Source of the DNA: Rhodospirillaceae bacterium
Lineage (GTDB): Bacteria > Pseudomonadota > Alphaproteobacteria > UBA8366
Direction: 5' to 3'
Assembly (NCBI GenBank): GCA_002716125.1
Contig: PAZH01000017.1
Span: 16,595-80,594 of the forward strand
DNA length: 64,000 bases
A model generated the notes under the pieces. The model worked only from the letters and a program-made list of their open reading frames with translations. It was not told where the DNA came from and did no database searches. The translations under genes and the position numbers were made by a program. Positions 28,585-37,138 of the stretch are shown one piece after another; positions within the stretch are counted from its first letter, which is position 1, and every line of letters starts with the position of its first letter.

Positions 28585-29547
28585 ATGAGCGAATTGATCG
28601 CGACCGACGGCTCGCAAGTCGTCACATCGGCCGAGGAACAGTTGGTTACGCTGACCATTGACGACCAAGTGTTCGGCATACCGATTCTCGCCGTCCAAGA
28701 CATCGTGGAACCGTTCCAGATCACACCTGTCCCTCTGGCGCCTTCCGCCGTCGCCGGCGTGATGAATTTGCGTGGCCGCATCGTCAACGTGATTGATCTC
28801 CGCCATTGTCTTGGCGACCTCTCTTACGATGAAAAAGAGGGGCAGATGGGCGTCACCGTCGAATATCAACACGACCTTTATACGCTTCTTGTCGACAAGA
28901 TCGGTGACGTCATCGCGGTCGAACAAAAACTTATCGAGAATCCTCCTGCAACGTTACGCGAATCGTTGAGAAAACTGTGCCACGGGATCATTCGGCGAAA
29001 AGAAAACCTTTTGGTGGTTCTCGACGTCGAGAAGATTCTCGATCAGGAATCGATTTTCAATACGCCGACCACGACACGTCGCCGTCGGCGCGCTGACACG
29101 CCGAAGCAAATAAAGAAACCCGAAGCGCCCAAAACGGACGCGAGCGATGAAGACGAAACGCAAGAGACTGAAGCGGCACCGGCACCGACAGAAAATTCGA
29201 GTGCCTCGTCGTCCGGCGAACGTTCCATTTTTGATCGGATTGGCGGCGAGATCGGCGTGCATGGCGCAACATCGCTGCTCTCCAGCCGGATGCTGGAAGA
29301 CCCGCAATTGTCGGGTGCCGTCTCCGCGGACAATATGGATGCGATCATTTCGGCATTCGTTGGCCTATTGACCAAACAACTCGGCGGACCGGACACATCG
29401 TTTCCAGGAAGCACGGTCGAAGATGCCCTGTCATCGGCAGGGGCCTCAGGCGACAATCTTTCGGTTGTTGTGCATCACTTACGGTCCGCGCTCGAGGTCA
29501 TGGAGATGCCGAGCGAACTCGTCGAAGAGATTTTAGCCACCCTTTAG
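28585..29547 (+). CDS. CheW-domain protein fused to a truncated-globin-like domain
   Basis: 320 residues. Residues ~17-155 are a full CheW/SH3-like adaptor domain (FGIPILAVQDIVEP, GVMNLRGRIVNVIDLR, LLVDKIGDVIAV), which normally couples chemoreceptors to CheA. A charged linker of about 60 residues follows (TRRRRRADTPK, then acidic and Ser/Ala-rich). Residues ~214-320 read as a group 1 truncated globin: SIFDRIGGEIGVHGATSLL, MLEDPQLSG, FVGLLTKQLGGP, and LSVVVHHLRSALEVMEMPSELVEEIL. The helix-F position that holds the heme-ligating His in homologues is Leu (EDALSSAG against EAHxxLG), and the usual B10 Tyr is Ser, so heme binding is doubtful. No cheA, cheY or receptor gene is nearby. Confidence 0.85.
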   Translation: MSELIATDGSQVVTSAEEQLVTLTIDDQVFGIPILAVQDIVEPFQITPVPLAPSAVAGVMNLRGRIVNVIDLRHCLGDLSYDEKEGQMGVTVEYQHDLYTLLVDKIGDVIAVEQKLIENPPATLRESLRKLCHGIIRRKENLLVVLDVEKILDQESIFNTPTTTRRRRRADTPKQIKKPEAPKTDASDEDETQETEAAPAPTENSSASSSGERSIFDRIGGEIGVHGATSLLSSRMLEDPQLSGAVSADNMDAIISAFVGLLTKQLGGPDTSFPGSTVEDALSSAGASGDNLSVVVHHLRSALEVMEMPSELVEEILATL

Positions 29548-29556
29548 TTTCAGCAG

Positions 29557-29907
29557 CTATTTGGCTTTAGCCTGTTTCGCACGAAGTGCCGCATCAAAAG
29601 CGTCGCGGGCCCATAGGGCCAGCTCGGATGGATCCTCCAATACATCCCCGGGAATCTCCGAATATGGCATCGCTACCGGCGCTTTATTGTTTTTGTGCTG
29701 ATAGGTAAAGGCGGGCATGCCGCGCTCTTCGAACGCAGGGCGATTTCGCGCGTCGGTCCGCAGAAACACGGTATCCCGCGCCACCAACGCAAACATGACC
29801 GACTCTCGGTAGATGCCGAGGCCCCTGAACATCCGGCGAATTTGAATCGGCCCAAATTCGTCGAACTGATCCTCGAGATACGCTCGATACTCATCGCTAA
29901 CCGCCAT
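29557..29907 (-). CDS. TfoX/Sxy N-terminal-domain protein
   Basis: 116 residues matching the TfoX N-terminal domain: FGPIQIRRMFRGLGIYRESVMFALV near residues 18-42, then FLRTDARNRPAFEERGMPAF. Stand-alone copies in alphaproteobacteria have no proven competence role. It lies 9 bases after the end of the CheW-globin gene, on the opposite strand, and diverges from dinB. Confidence 0.83.
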   Translation of the reverse strand: MAVSDEYRAYLEDQFDEFGPIQIRRMFRGLGIYRESVMFALVARDTVFLRTDARNRPAFEERGMPAFTYQHKNNKAPVAMPYSEIPGDVLEDPSELALWARDAFDAALRAKQAKAK

Positions 29908-29995
29908 CGTAACGTTTGTCCCCTGTCGATTGTAGATGGACGTTCAAGTCCTACCCTCGTTATCCGTGGCACCGCAGTTTCAAAGGAACTATACC

Positions 29996-30529
29996 ATGCT
30001 CGCACATCCGCATGTTTTGGCGAATTACAACGCCTGGGCCAATCGTCGGTTGCACGGTATCTGTGCGGAATTGAGCGCCGACGAAATCAGCCAGGACCGC
30101 GGCGCCTTTTTCGGATCAATCCTCGGTACACTGAACCATATTCTCCTAGTCGATATTCTTTACCGGGAACGGATCGAAGGAATCGACTCGACGTTTAGCG
30201 GCCTAAACGACACGCTGCATAGCGATTTGTCCGCGCTGAGCGTACACCAGTCCGAGGAAGACGACCGCTGGATCGCGCTCACTGAGGAGATCGACCCGAC
30301 CACATTGGATGAACCATTCGTTTTTTGGACGTTGGGGCTCGACAATCGGGACAGACGCGAGGTGCCGAAACATATCTACTTCACCAATCTCGCCCAGCAT
30401 CAGGCACACCATCGCGGCCAAACGCATAACATGGTCAGCCAAGCCGGGTTAAAACCGCCATCGCTCGGTTATATCGACTTTAGGATGGAGATGGATCGTT
30501 CACTCATCACGACACCTGACGCCGGTTAA
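29996..30529 (+). CDS. DinB-family protein
   Basis: 177 residues from ATG 29996 (AAAGGA upstream). A four-helix DinB fold with the three-His metal site: His in TLNHILLVD near residue 43, and HxxxH in QHQAHHRGQT near 140. DinB proteins resemble bacillithiol- or mycothiol-type S-transferases and metal-dependent hydrolases; in alphaproteobacteria the thiol is unknown. The flavoprotein pseudogene starts 3 bases after its stop. Confidence 0.87.
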   Translation: MLAHPHVLANYNAWANRRLHGICAELSADEISQDRGAFFGSILGTLNHILLVDILYRERIEGIDSTFSGLNDTLHSDLSALSVHQSEEDDRWIALTEEIDPTTLDEPFVFWTLGLDNRDRREVPKHIYFTNLAQHQAHHRGQTHNMVSQAGLKPPSLGYIDFRMEMDRSLITTPDAG

Positions 30530-30532
30530 TCC

Positions 30533-31768
30533 GTGACGGACGTTATCATCGTTGGTGCCGGACACGCTGGACTGGCCGCAAGTGCCTGTTTGCAAACACA
30601 CGGCATCGAACATTGCGTTCTCGAACGCGGTCAGATCGGCGAGAGCTGGCGCAACCAGCGATGAGACAGTTTCTGCATGAACACGCCGAACTGAACGTTG
30701 AATCTGCCGGATAAACCTTATGCCGGCGACGACCCAGACGGCTTCATGACAAAGGACGGGTTTATCGACTACCTGGTCGGCTATGCGGACGCGCAGCGGC
30801 TTCCTGTTCGCGCGAATATCACCGTAACGCACGCGCGCTACTCGGAGGCGCAATGGCACCTGCAAACAAGCGCGGGACCAATACAATCCCGCGTCCTGCT
30901 TGTTGCGACCTCGACCTATCAACATCCAAATATCCCCGAGAGCGGCAACCTCGTCTCTTCAATCGTGACCATAAGCGCTGCCGACTACCGTCACCCCGAT
31001 ACTCTTCCCCCCGGTCGCGTTATGGTCATCGGCTCGGCACAGTCCGGCATGCAGATCGTCGACGATCTTCTCGATGCCGGGCGCGAGGTCTTGTTGTCGA
31101 CCGGAAAGGCCGGTCGCGTTCCCCGTCGTTATCGCGGCAGCGACCTGAACTATTGGTACGACAAGCTTGGCTTAATGGACCGCCGAGCCGGCAACCTAGA
31201 TGACCCGCGGCGGCGATGGAGCGGCCAACCGCAGATCAGCGGCTGGGACGGCGGGCACACCGTCAGCCTGCAAAAATTCCATCGAAAGGGAGTCCGGCTT
31301 CTGGGACGCTACACATATTGCGATGAGACGGTTTTTCATTTTGGACAGGACCTACGGGAAAACATCGCCGCCGCGGACCGACATTCCGCGGAATTTTGCC
31401 GAAGCATCGATCACTATATCGAAGCCGGAGATTTGACGTTCCCTTCGGATGCCGGTGACGATCCAATGCACGATCCAATCGACGACCTGACGACGATACC
31501 TGAACCAGACCGGATCGATGTGACAAATGAAGGCATATCGGCGGTTATCTGGGCGACCGGTTTCCGCTTCGATTATTCCTGGGTTAAGGCGAATGCTTTC
31601 GATAAATTCGGATACCCAAAGACAGATCGCGGCGAAGCATCCGCGCCCGGGCTCTTCTTCTTAGGAATGAACTATCTCCATACCCGTAAATCGGGGATCG
31701 TCTACGGCATAACCGGCGATGCAAATCACGTCGCAGCGCGAATCCGTAGCTATCTTAAGGCCGATTAG
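30533..31768 (+). pseudogene. FAD/NAD(P)-dependent monooxygenase-like flavoprotein with two in-frame TGA codons
   Basis: GTG 30533 opens a frame reading VIIVGAGHAGLAASA (FAD-binding GxGxxG) and LERGQIGESWRNQR, then TGA at 30662-30664. The same frame continues DSFCMNTPN, TGA at 30692-30694, then TLNLPDKPYAGDDPDGF and on to 31768 with the second nucleotide-binding motif VMVIGSAQSGMQI and ATG near AVIWATGFRFDYSW. In this family both stop positions are normally Trp (RWDSF and TPNW), so each is TGG changed to TGA by one base. Reconstructed length is about 411 residues, a normal size. A TTG at 30698 could start a protein lacking the FAD-binding end. Other genes here end in TGA, so recoding is unlikely. 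Confidence 0.88.
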
Positions 31769-31774
31769 AGGCCG

Positions 31775-32920
31775 CTAGCCGAGACTTAGTTCATTTAGAA
31801 TTTCAGCTCGATCGCCGTCAAAATCCGGGATTCGCGCCCGCGGATCATCCGCGCTCAGCGACACGCTACCGGGAACGTTTACGAACGGCAATTCGGGCAA
31901 TCCCGCCAGTGTTTGCCAGGCGACCCCGTCGACCTCGGCGACATGGGGATCGCGTGCGGCCTGCGGATAGTCGTTCACAATTGCATGCGGTACGTCGGCC
32001 GCGACCAAGGCCGCCGAGAGCTTTTCAACGCCCCAGCCTCGAACAGCTTCGATGATGGGCGGCAGCAGCGCATCGACATGGGTCCGGCGATCTTCGATGC
32101 TACCGAAACGTGGATCGGCGCCCACATCCGGCAGCGCCAACACCTCACAGAGGCCTTGGAAAAATTTCTCTCGGACAACGGAAATATTGATGTATCCATC
32201 AGATGTGGCGTAAGTGCCTGTCGGCGGGACAGGGCTGCCTTGCGGCGGCGTCGGGTCGATCTCGCGCGCAATCAGGCCTTGTTGTTGGAACAGCAGCATC
32301 GCCTGCATCAGGCTGATATCGAGCCGGCGGCTCCCGCCATGCATGGCGCGCCCAAACAAAGCCGTCACCAAGGTCTGATAGGCCACCAAGCCCGTAATGT
32401 AATCCGGAACCGGAAACTCAACCCGTTTGGGGGCACCATCTTTGTCCGGGTTGCTCATCATCAGACCGGAGAATGCTTGCAGTACGGCGTCGGTCGCCGG
32501 TCGCGACGCGTACGAACCTTCTTGTCCGAAACCGGTGATCGACAAATAGACCAAATCGTCTCGGAGCGCCGTCATTTCTTCGTAGCCAAGCCCCAAGCGC
32601 GACGCCACGCCAGCACGATTGCTTTCCATAAACACATCCGCCTGGGCCACCAGCTTTCGGACGATGTTCAGACCTTCCTCGGTCTTCAAATCAGCGACAA
32701 TTGCGCGCTTCCCCCGATTGCAAGCAACAAACGCCGCACTTCGATTTGGTCCGGCCGGGACTCCCAGGCTGCGCGACCAATCCCCTTCGGGCGGCTCGAC
32801 TTTCACGACTTCGGCGCCGTTCTGCGCCATCAACATCGCACAGAAGGGACCAGCGAGCCCTTGCGTCAGGTCGACAATGCGGAGCCCCTCGAAGGCCGGC
32901 GTCGCGTCACTTCCAATCAT
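31775..32920 (-). CDS. CaiB/BaiF family III CoA-transferase
   Basis: 381 residues. IVDLTQGLAGPFCAMLMAQNGAEVVKVE is the N-terminal signature and YASRPATDAVLQAFSG holds the catalytic Asp that forms the acyl-anhydride intermediate. The family moves CoA between a carboxylate and an acyl-CoA, such as mesaconyl, succinyl or formyl derivatives. It overlaps the end of the MaoC-like gene by 14 bases, so the two are surely cotranscribed and possibly act in sequence. Confidence 0.9.
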   Translation of the reverse strand: MIGSDATPAFEGLRIVDLTQGLAGPFCAMLMAQNGAEVVKVEPPEGDWSRSLGVPAGPNRSAAFVACNRGKRAIVADLKTEEGLNIVRKLVAQADVFMESNRAGVASRLGLGYEEMTALRDDLVYLSITGFGQEGSYASRPATDAVLQAFSGLMMSNPDKDGAPKRVEFPVPDYITGLVAYQTLVTALFGRAMHGGSRRLDISLMQAMLLFQQQGLIAREIDPTPPQGSPVPPTGTYATSDGYINISVVREKFFQGLCEVLALPDVGADPRFGSIEDRRTHVDALLPPIIEAVRGWGVEKLSAALVAADVPHAIVNDYPQAARDPHVAEVDGVAWQTLAGLPELPFVNVPGSVSLSADDPRARIPDFDGDRAEILNELSLG

Positions 32921-33686
32921 GAATCCAAAGCTCGCTCGTTTTTTTTCCGTCCCCGTTCACCGCGCGCAGCAACTGGCGGTTGTCAAATTCGAGCTTGAGT
33001 TCATCGTCCCAGAAAATCGGACGTTTAAACCGCGCCTCGATATCGAACTTTACCGGCAATCCACCTTCGGCCAATACGTTGAACAGCAATGTAAAACCCA
33101 TCAACCCTTGTGCGATGGGCGCGCGCATTCCAATGGCCGCCGCCGCTTCAGGATCGTGATGTGCTTCCAGATGCGGAAATTCAAAACTATAGCCGCTGAC
33201 CATTTCCGGTGTCAGTTGAACACGTCGCTGGACCTCGAATTCAGATTCGGATTCGGGTGACGCAGGTTTCTTTTGCGCGGCCGCGACCGGCGCTGGATTC
33301 GGATCAAGGATCAAACTTTGATGGTCGATCTCGACCGGAACCGACCCGTCCGGCCGGCGAAATTGAAAGCCGACGTGAATATATCGGCCTCGACGGTCGG
33401 GCCGGATATTGTCGACCCGGGCCAGAACTCCCAGCGGTTCACCCAACGGAATCGCAGCATGCTGTTTGACGCGAACCCCAACGTGCAAACGCTTCGCACC
33501 AAGCGCCTCACGTGGCCGCGCCCCGTGTAGGCAATCGTTCGAAAGAACCGAAACGTCTACCGTCTCACCAAACGCTGTGCCGGAAACGCCGGCGGCTTCG
33601 TGAAACCGGTCTTGTCGAACGCGGTCGACCGCCGTTTCCCATAGAGGCAATTCATGGCCGACCGTCTCATGGGCTGGCACGTTCAT
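32907..33686 (-). CDS. MaoC-like two-hotdog hydratase
   Basis: 259 residues with two hotdog halves. The C-terminal half shows the MaoC layout: FPHLEAHHDPEAAAAIGMRAPIAQGLMGF near residues 168-197, where the Asp/His pair is only partly kept, and FDIEARFKRPIFWDDEL. Relatives hydrate (R)-enoyl-CoA or mesaconyl-CoA esters. It lies between a class I fumarase and a CoA-transferase on the same strand. Confidence 0.82.
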   Translation of the reverse strand: MNVPAHETVGHELPLWETAVDRVRQDRFHEAAGVSGTAFGETVDVSVLSNDCLHGARPREALGAKRLHVGVRVKQHAAIPLGEPLGVLARVDNIRPDRRGRYIHVGFQFRRPDGSVPVEIDHQSLILDPNPAPVAAAQKKPASPESESEFEVQRRVQLTPEMVSGYSFEFPHLEAHHDPEAAAAIGMRAPIAQGLMGFTLLFNVLAEGGLPVKFDIEARFKRPIFWDDELKLEFDNRQLLRAVNGDGKKTSELWIHDWK

Positions 33687-33723
33687 CTACGTCTCCAAAT
33701 TTCGCGATTCGTGACCCGTCGGC

Positions 33724-35340
33724 TCAAATGCCTTTAAAGAAATCGTTCCCCTTGTCGTCGGTGACGATGAATGCCGGGAACTTTTCGACTTCGATCCTCC
33801 AGATGGCCTCCATGCCCAGATCTTCGAAAGCAATACACTCGACTTTCTTGATGCAGTCGAGCGCGAGGCGCGCAGCGGGGCCACCAATCGAGCCGAGGTA
33901 GAAGCCGCCGTTCTTCTGGCAAGCTTGTCGAACGACATCGGAACGGTTGCCTTTGGCCAACATCACCATGGAGCCGCCGGCTTCTTGGAATTGGTCGACG
34001 TAGGAATCCATCCGCCCCGCCGTGGTCGGCCCAAACGAACCGGAAGCATATCCTTCCGGTGTCTTTGCCGGACCCGCATAGTAGATCGGATGATCTTTGA
34101 AGAATTGCGGCAGCGGTTCGCCCTTCTCCAATCCCTGGCGTAGACGGGCATGCGCGGCGTCACGGGCGACGATGATCGGGCCCGTCAATTCCAACCGGGT
34201 TTTGACCGGATATTGGGTCAGCGTGCCGAGAATGTCCGACATCGGTCGGTTGAGATCGATTTGTACAACCTCTCCACCGAGTTCGTCGTCGGTGACTTCC
34301 GGCAAGTACTGCGCCGGATTACTTTCAAGTTGCTCGAGGAAGATGCCGTCCTTGCTGATTTTGCCGACAATTTGACGGTCGGCAGAGCACGACACGCCCA
34401 AGCCTATCGGCAGACTGGCGCCATGGCGCGGCAACCGCACGACCCGGACATCGTGACAGAAATACTTGCCGCCAAACTGTGCGCCGATCCCCATCTGCCG
34501 CGTGAGCTCGAGAATTTCTTGCTCCATCTCCATATCCCGGAAGGCTTGTCCAAGCGCTCCGCCTTCCTTCGGCAGGTTGTCGAGATAGCGTGTCGACGCC
34601 AGCTTCACGGTCTTCAGGTTGAATTCAGCGGACGTGCCGCCGATGACGACGGCGAGGTGATAGGGCGGACAGGCCGCGGTACCGAGCGTCCTAATCTTCT
34701 CGTCCAGAAACGTCAGCATCGCCTCCTTATTCAGGCGCGCCGGCGTCTCCTGATACAAGAAGCTCTTGTTCGCAGAACCGCCGCCTTTCGCGATAAACAG
34801 GAACTTATAAGCATCGCCGTCTTCCGCGTAGATTTCGATCTGTGCCGGAAGATTGGTCCGGGTGTTGGTCTCTTCGTACATCGAGACCGGAGAGACCTGG
34901 CTGTAGCGCAGATTGGTCTCCGTATAGGTGCGATGCACGCCCCGTGCGAGCGCACCTTCATCGCCGCCGCCGGTCCAGACGCGTTGCCCTTTTTTGCCCA
35001 TGATGATTGCTGTGCCGGTATCTTGGCACATCGGCAAAACGCCGCCGGCCGCGATGTTCGCGTTCTTCAGCATGTCATAGGCGACAAATCGGTCATTATC
35101 CGACGCTTCAGGGTCATCGAGGATCGTTTTCAGCTGAGCGAGATGTCCCGGGCGCAGCAGATGGTTGATATCCCGAAAAGCCTCTGCGGCGAGTAGGCTC
35201 AACCCTTCCGGGTCGACTTTCAACAATTCGCCGCCATCAAAATCCACCGTGTCGACGAAATCGTCGGTGAGTTTCCTGTAGGGCGTGTCATCTGCCCCAA
35301 GCGGCAAAAGCTGATGGAATTCGAACGGTTGTTCGCTCAT
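33724..35340 (-). CDS. fumA: Fumarate hydratase, class I
   Basis: 538-residue single-chain class I fumarase, an oxygen-sensitive 4Fe-4S hydro-lyase converting fumarate to malate. The three cluster cysteines are visible in [24 protein letters not shown] and GVSCSADRQ, with [18 protein letters not shown] near the C terminus. Class I enzymes can also act on mesaconate/citramalate. The next genes encode a MaoC-like hydratase and a CoA-transferase, so the locus could serve C5-dicarboxylate metabolism as well as the TCA cycle; that is inference. Confidence 0.93.
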   Translation of the reverse strand: MSEQPFEFHQLLPLGADDTPYRKLTDDFVDTVDFDGGELLKVDPEGLSLLAAEAFRDINHLLRPGHLAQLKTILDDPEASDNDRFVAYDMLKNANIAAGGVLPMCQDTGTAIIMGKKGQRVWTGGGDEGALARGVHRTYTETNLRYSQVSPVSMYEETNTRTNLPAQIEIYAEDGDAYKFLFIAKGGGSANKSFLYQETPARLNKEAMLTFLDEKIRTLGTAACPPYHLAVVIGGTSAEFNLKTVKLASTRYLDNLPKEGGALGQAFRDMEMEQEILELTRQMGIGAQFGGKYFCHDVRVVRLPRHGASLPIGLGVSCSADRQIVGKISKDGIFLEQLESNPAQYLPEVTDDELGGEVVQIDLNRPMSDILGTLTQYPVKTRLELTGPIIVARDAAHARLRQGLEKGEPLPQFFKDHPIYYAGPAKTPEGYASGSFGPTTAGRMDSYVDQFQEAGGSMVMLAKGNRSDVVRQACQKNGGFYLGSIGGPAARLALDCIKKVECIAFEDLGMEAIWRIEVEKFPAFIVTDDKGNDFFKGI

Positions 35341-35430
35341 CGGACTGGCTCCGGATCATTTATAATAGATTGGCGGCAGTTTGCCTCGGTGCGCCCTTCG
35401 ATGCCAGTCGGTTTGAATTTTGGCGCGGGG

Positions 35431-35835
35431 TCAGCCTTTGCTGGGCGGGCGGCACCATAAGTTATAGAAGACCTCGCCGGTCCGCTGATTAAAGCTTTCG
35501 CTAATCACGTAAGGCTGCTGGTTTTCACCGCAAAGCGTTTGAATAAAGGCTTGTCCTTCTTTCTTGCGTTCCGCTTCGGAGACATCCCGCGGCAGAAAGT
35601 CGATATTCGTCGGCCACCGTACGAGGACATTATAACTGTCGCCCGGCCATTTCTCCTTATCGCCGCGTCGCTGAACTTTCGCGATTAGAACGCCATTCTC
35701 ATCGCCGGCACGTTTGATCCGATATTCCGGCCAATCCGCAAATCTATCGCTTTCGTGAACGAAACAACCGCTCAGCGTCGATAACAGAAACGCCGCGCCC
35801 GCAATTCCCAAAAGTGTTTTCTTCGCCTGCATCAT
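35431..35835 (-). CDS. Small putative lipoprotein
   Basis: 134 residues. A lipoprotein signal peptide ends in the lipobox LSGC at residues ~21-24 (KKTLLGIAGAAFLLSTLSGC). The mature part is polar, with two further Cys (TLCGEN and NLWCRP) that could form a disulfide. No family recognised. Located 90 bases upstream of the fumarase on the same strand. Confidence 0.7.
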   Translation of the reverse strand: MMQAKKTLLGIAGAAFLLSTLSGCFVHESDRFADWPEYRIKRAGDENGVLIAKVQRRGDKEKWPGDSYNVLVRWPTNIDFLPRDVSEAERKKEGQAFIQTLCGENQQPYVISESFNQRTGEVFYNLWCRPPSKG

Positions 35836-36066
35836 GCAATCAACTGCTTGTGTCTCTCTCTAGGAAGCGGTGCCGACGTCCGAAAGTCAAGAAAAAGGCG
35901 GTGTATTAGCGTCATAACAACAAGCATTGCCTAATCTTCAGCAACAGAAGTCACAAACAGCTCACAGTTCTTTGAAGAATTGGAAAATTGCGTTGTCTTG
36001 TGAACCAGTGCCGCTGTCCCTACGTTCCAGCTATGAAACTTAACTGTTACATCGGGAAAGAATAAG

Positions 36067-36348
36067 ATAACTTCTCAAGAGTCCGCCAACACCGAGAACT
36101 GGCAGCCTTCGCCGCGCTGGTTACTCGTGGTCCCGGCCCTACTTTTCGCCGGAGTGCTCTCGGCAATTCTAACGGTCGCAAATCCGCCGGAAGGTGTTGC
36201 CAATATCAGTGCTGGTCTCGGAATCTCCGATTTCAGCCGCCCCGGAATTTCCGGATACAGCCACACGCCATCCGAGTTCGATTTCATCGAAGTGCTCTAC
36301 GACGAGCAAGAAGGCGAGATCGGCGACGAATCGGGAGAGATCGAGTAG
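36067..36348 (+). CDS. Small single-pass membrane protein with acidic C terminus; start unclear
   Basis: About 90 residues if read from ATA 36067 (SQESANTENWQPSP, then membrane segment WLLVVPALLFAGVLSAILTVA, then an acidic tail ending EQEGEIGDESGEIE). No ATG, GTG or TTG exists upstream in frame before a stop at 36034; a GTG at 36127 falls inside the membrane segment. GGGAAAG at 36054-36060 sits 6 bases before ATA 36067, the place an ATG would occupy, so ATG may have mutated to ATA. Its 3' end overlaps an SDR tail on the other strand. No family recognised. Confidence 0.45.
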   Translation: MTSQESANTENWQPSPRWLLVVPALLFAGVLSAILTVANPPEGVANISAGLGISDFSRPGISGYSHTPSEFDFIEVLYDEQEGEIGDESGEIE

Positions 36349-37102
36349 CGCGCCGTCGGACGGGCCAAATACGGCCGCCGCCGACCCGAATGTTGGCCCC
36401 GGCCGTGTAGGATGCTTTGTCGCTCAACAACCAGACAATCGCCTCCGCGATCTCGCTCGCTTCCGCCACGCGGCCGATCGGGATCCCTGGGCCTTGTGTT
36501 TCTAATTTATCGGGGGGCGGCATATCGGTTGCGGTGAGACCCGGAGCGACCGTATTGACCCGAATGCCTTCGCCCGCGACTTCCTGACTTAAGCCAATGG
36601 TAAGGCTGTTTACCGCCCCTTTCGACGCGGCGTAAAGCACCCCATCATTCGGATTGCCGAGCCGCGCCGACCCGGACGATACGTTCACGATCGACCCACC
36701 GGCGCCGCCGTGCTTCGTCGACATGCGTTTAATGGCTTCGCGCGCGCAGAGAAAACACCCACGCACATTTACCTCCAGCACGCGATCGATATCGCCAGCC
36801 GACAAAGCGTCGAGCCGGCCGCGCGGGCCATGAATGCCGGCATTGTTTACCAACCCTGTGACCGTGCCCAGATTCCGATCGACCTCTTCGAACATGCGCA
36901 TGATGTCGCTTTCCACGCCCGTGTCGGCTTGGACGACCATGGCTTTTGCACCCGCACTTTCGACCTCCACGCGCACCTTTTCTGCGGCCGTCGCGTCACT
37001 GCGATAATTAATTGCGACCGCATGGCCTTCCGCAGCACATAGGCGCGCGGTCGCCGCGCCAATCCCCCGGCTGCCGCCGGTAATGAGCGTTACCTTCGTC
37101 AT
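36284..37102 (-). CDS. SDR-family oxidoreductase with Arg-rich C-terminal extension
   Basis: 272 residues. Residues 1-244 are a normal classical SDR: ITGGSRGIG, NNAGI, VNVSSGSARLG with the Ser, YAASKGAV with Tyr/Lys, and the usual end ANIRVGGGR. The frame then runs 28 residues further (Arg-rich, IWPVRRRATRSLP) into the antisense of the small membrane gene at 36067-36348. Homologues stop near GGGR, so the stop codon may have been lost or the sequence carries an error. The ATG has no strong Shine-Dalgarno. It is followed upstream by sspB on the same strand. Confidence 0.82.
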   Translation of the reverse strand: MTKVTLITGGSRGIGAATARLCAAEGHAVAINYRSDATAAEKVRVEVESAGAKAMVVQADTGVESDIMRMFEEVDRNLGTVTGLVNNAGIHGPRGRLDALSAGDIDRVLEVNVRGCFLCAREAIKRMSTKHGGAGGSIVNVSSGSARLGNPNDGVLYAASKGAVNSLTIGLSQEVAGEGIRVNTVAPGLTATDMPPPDKLETQGPGIPIGRVAEASEIAEAIVWLLSDKASYTAGANIRVGGGRIWPVRRRATRSLPIRRRSRLLARRRALR

Positions 37103-37138
37103 GACTTAATCCCTCTCGCCGATCTATTTTTCAGGCGT

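Noticed and set aside
30533-31768. UGA recoded to Trp (genetic code 4) or selenocysteine
   Set aside because: Several other genes here stop with TGA (cyclase at 8054, esterase at 14111) and use TGG for Trp; no SECIS-like structure was seen, and two Sec at Trp positions are implausible.
34150-35196. 348-residue plus-strand frame
   Set aside because: Antisense of the fumarase; no domain.
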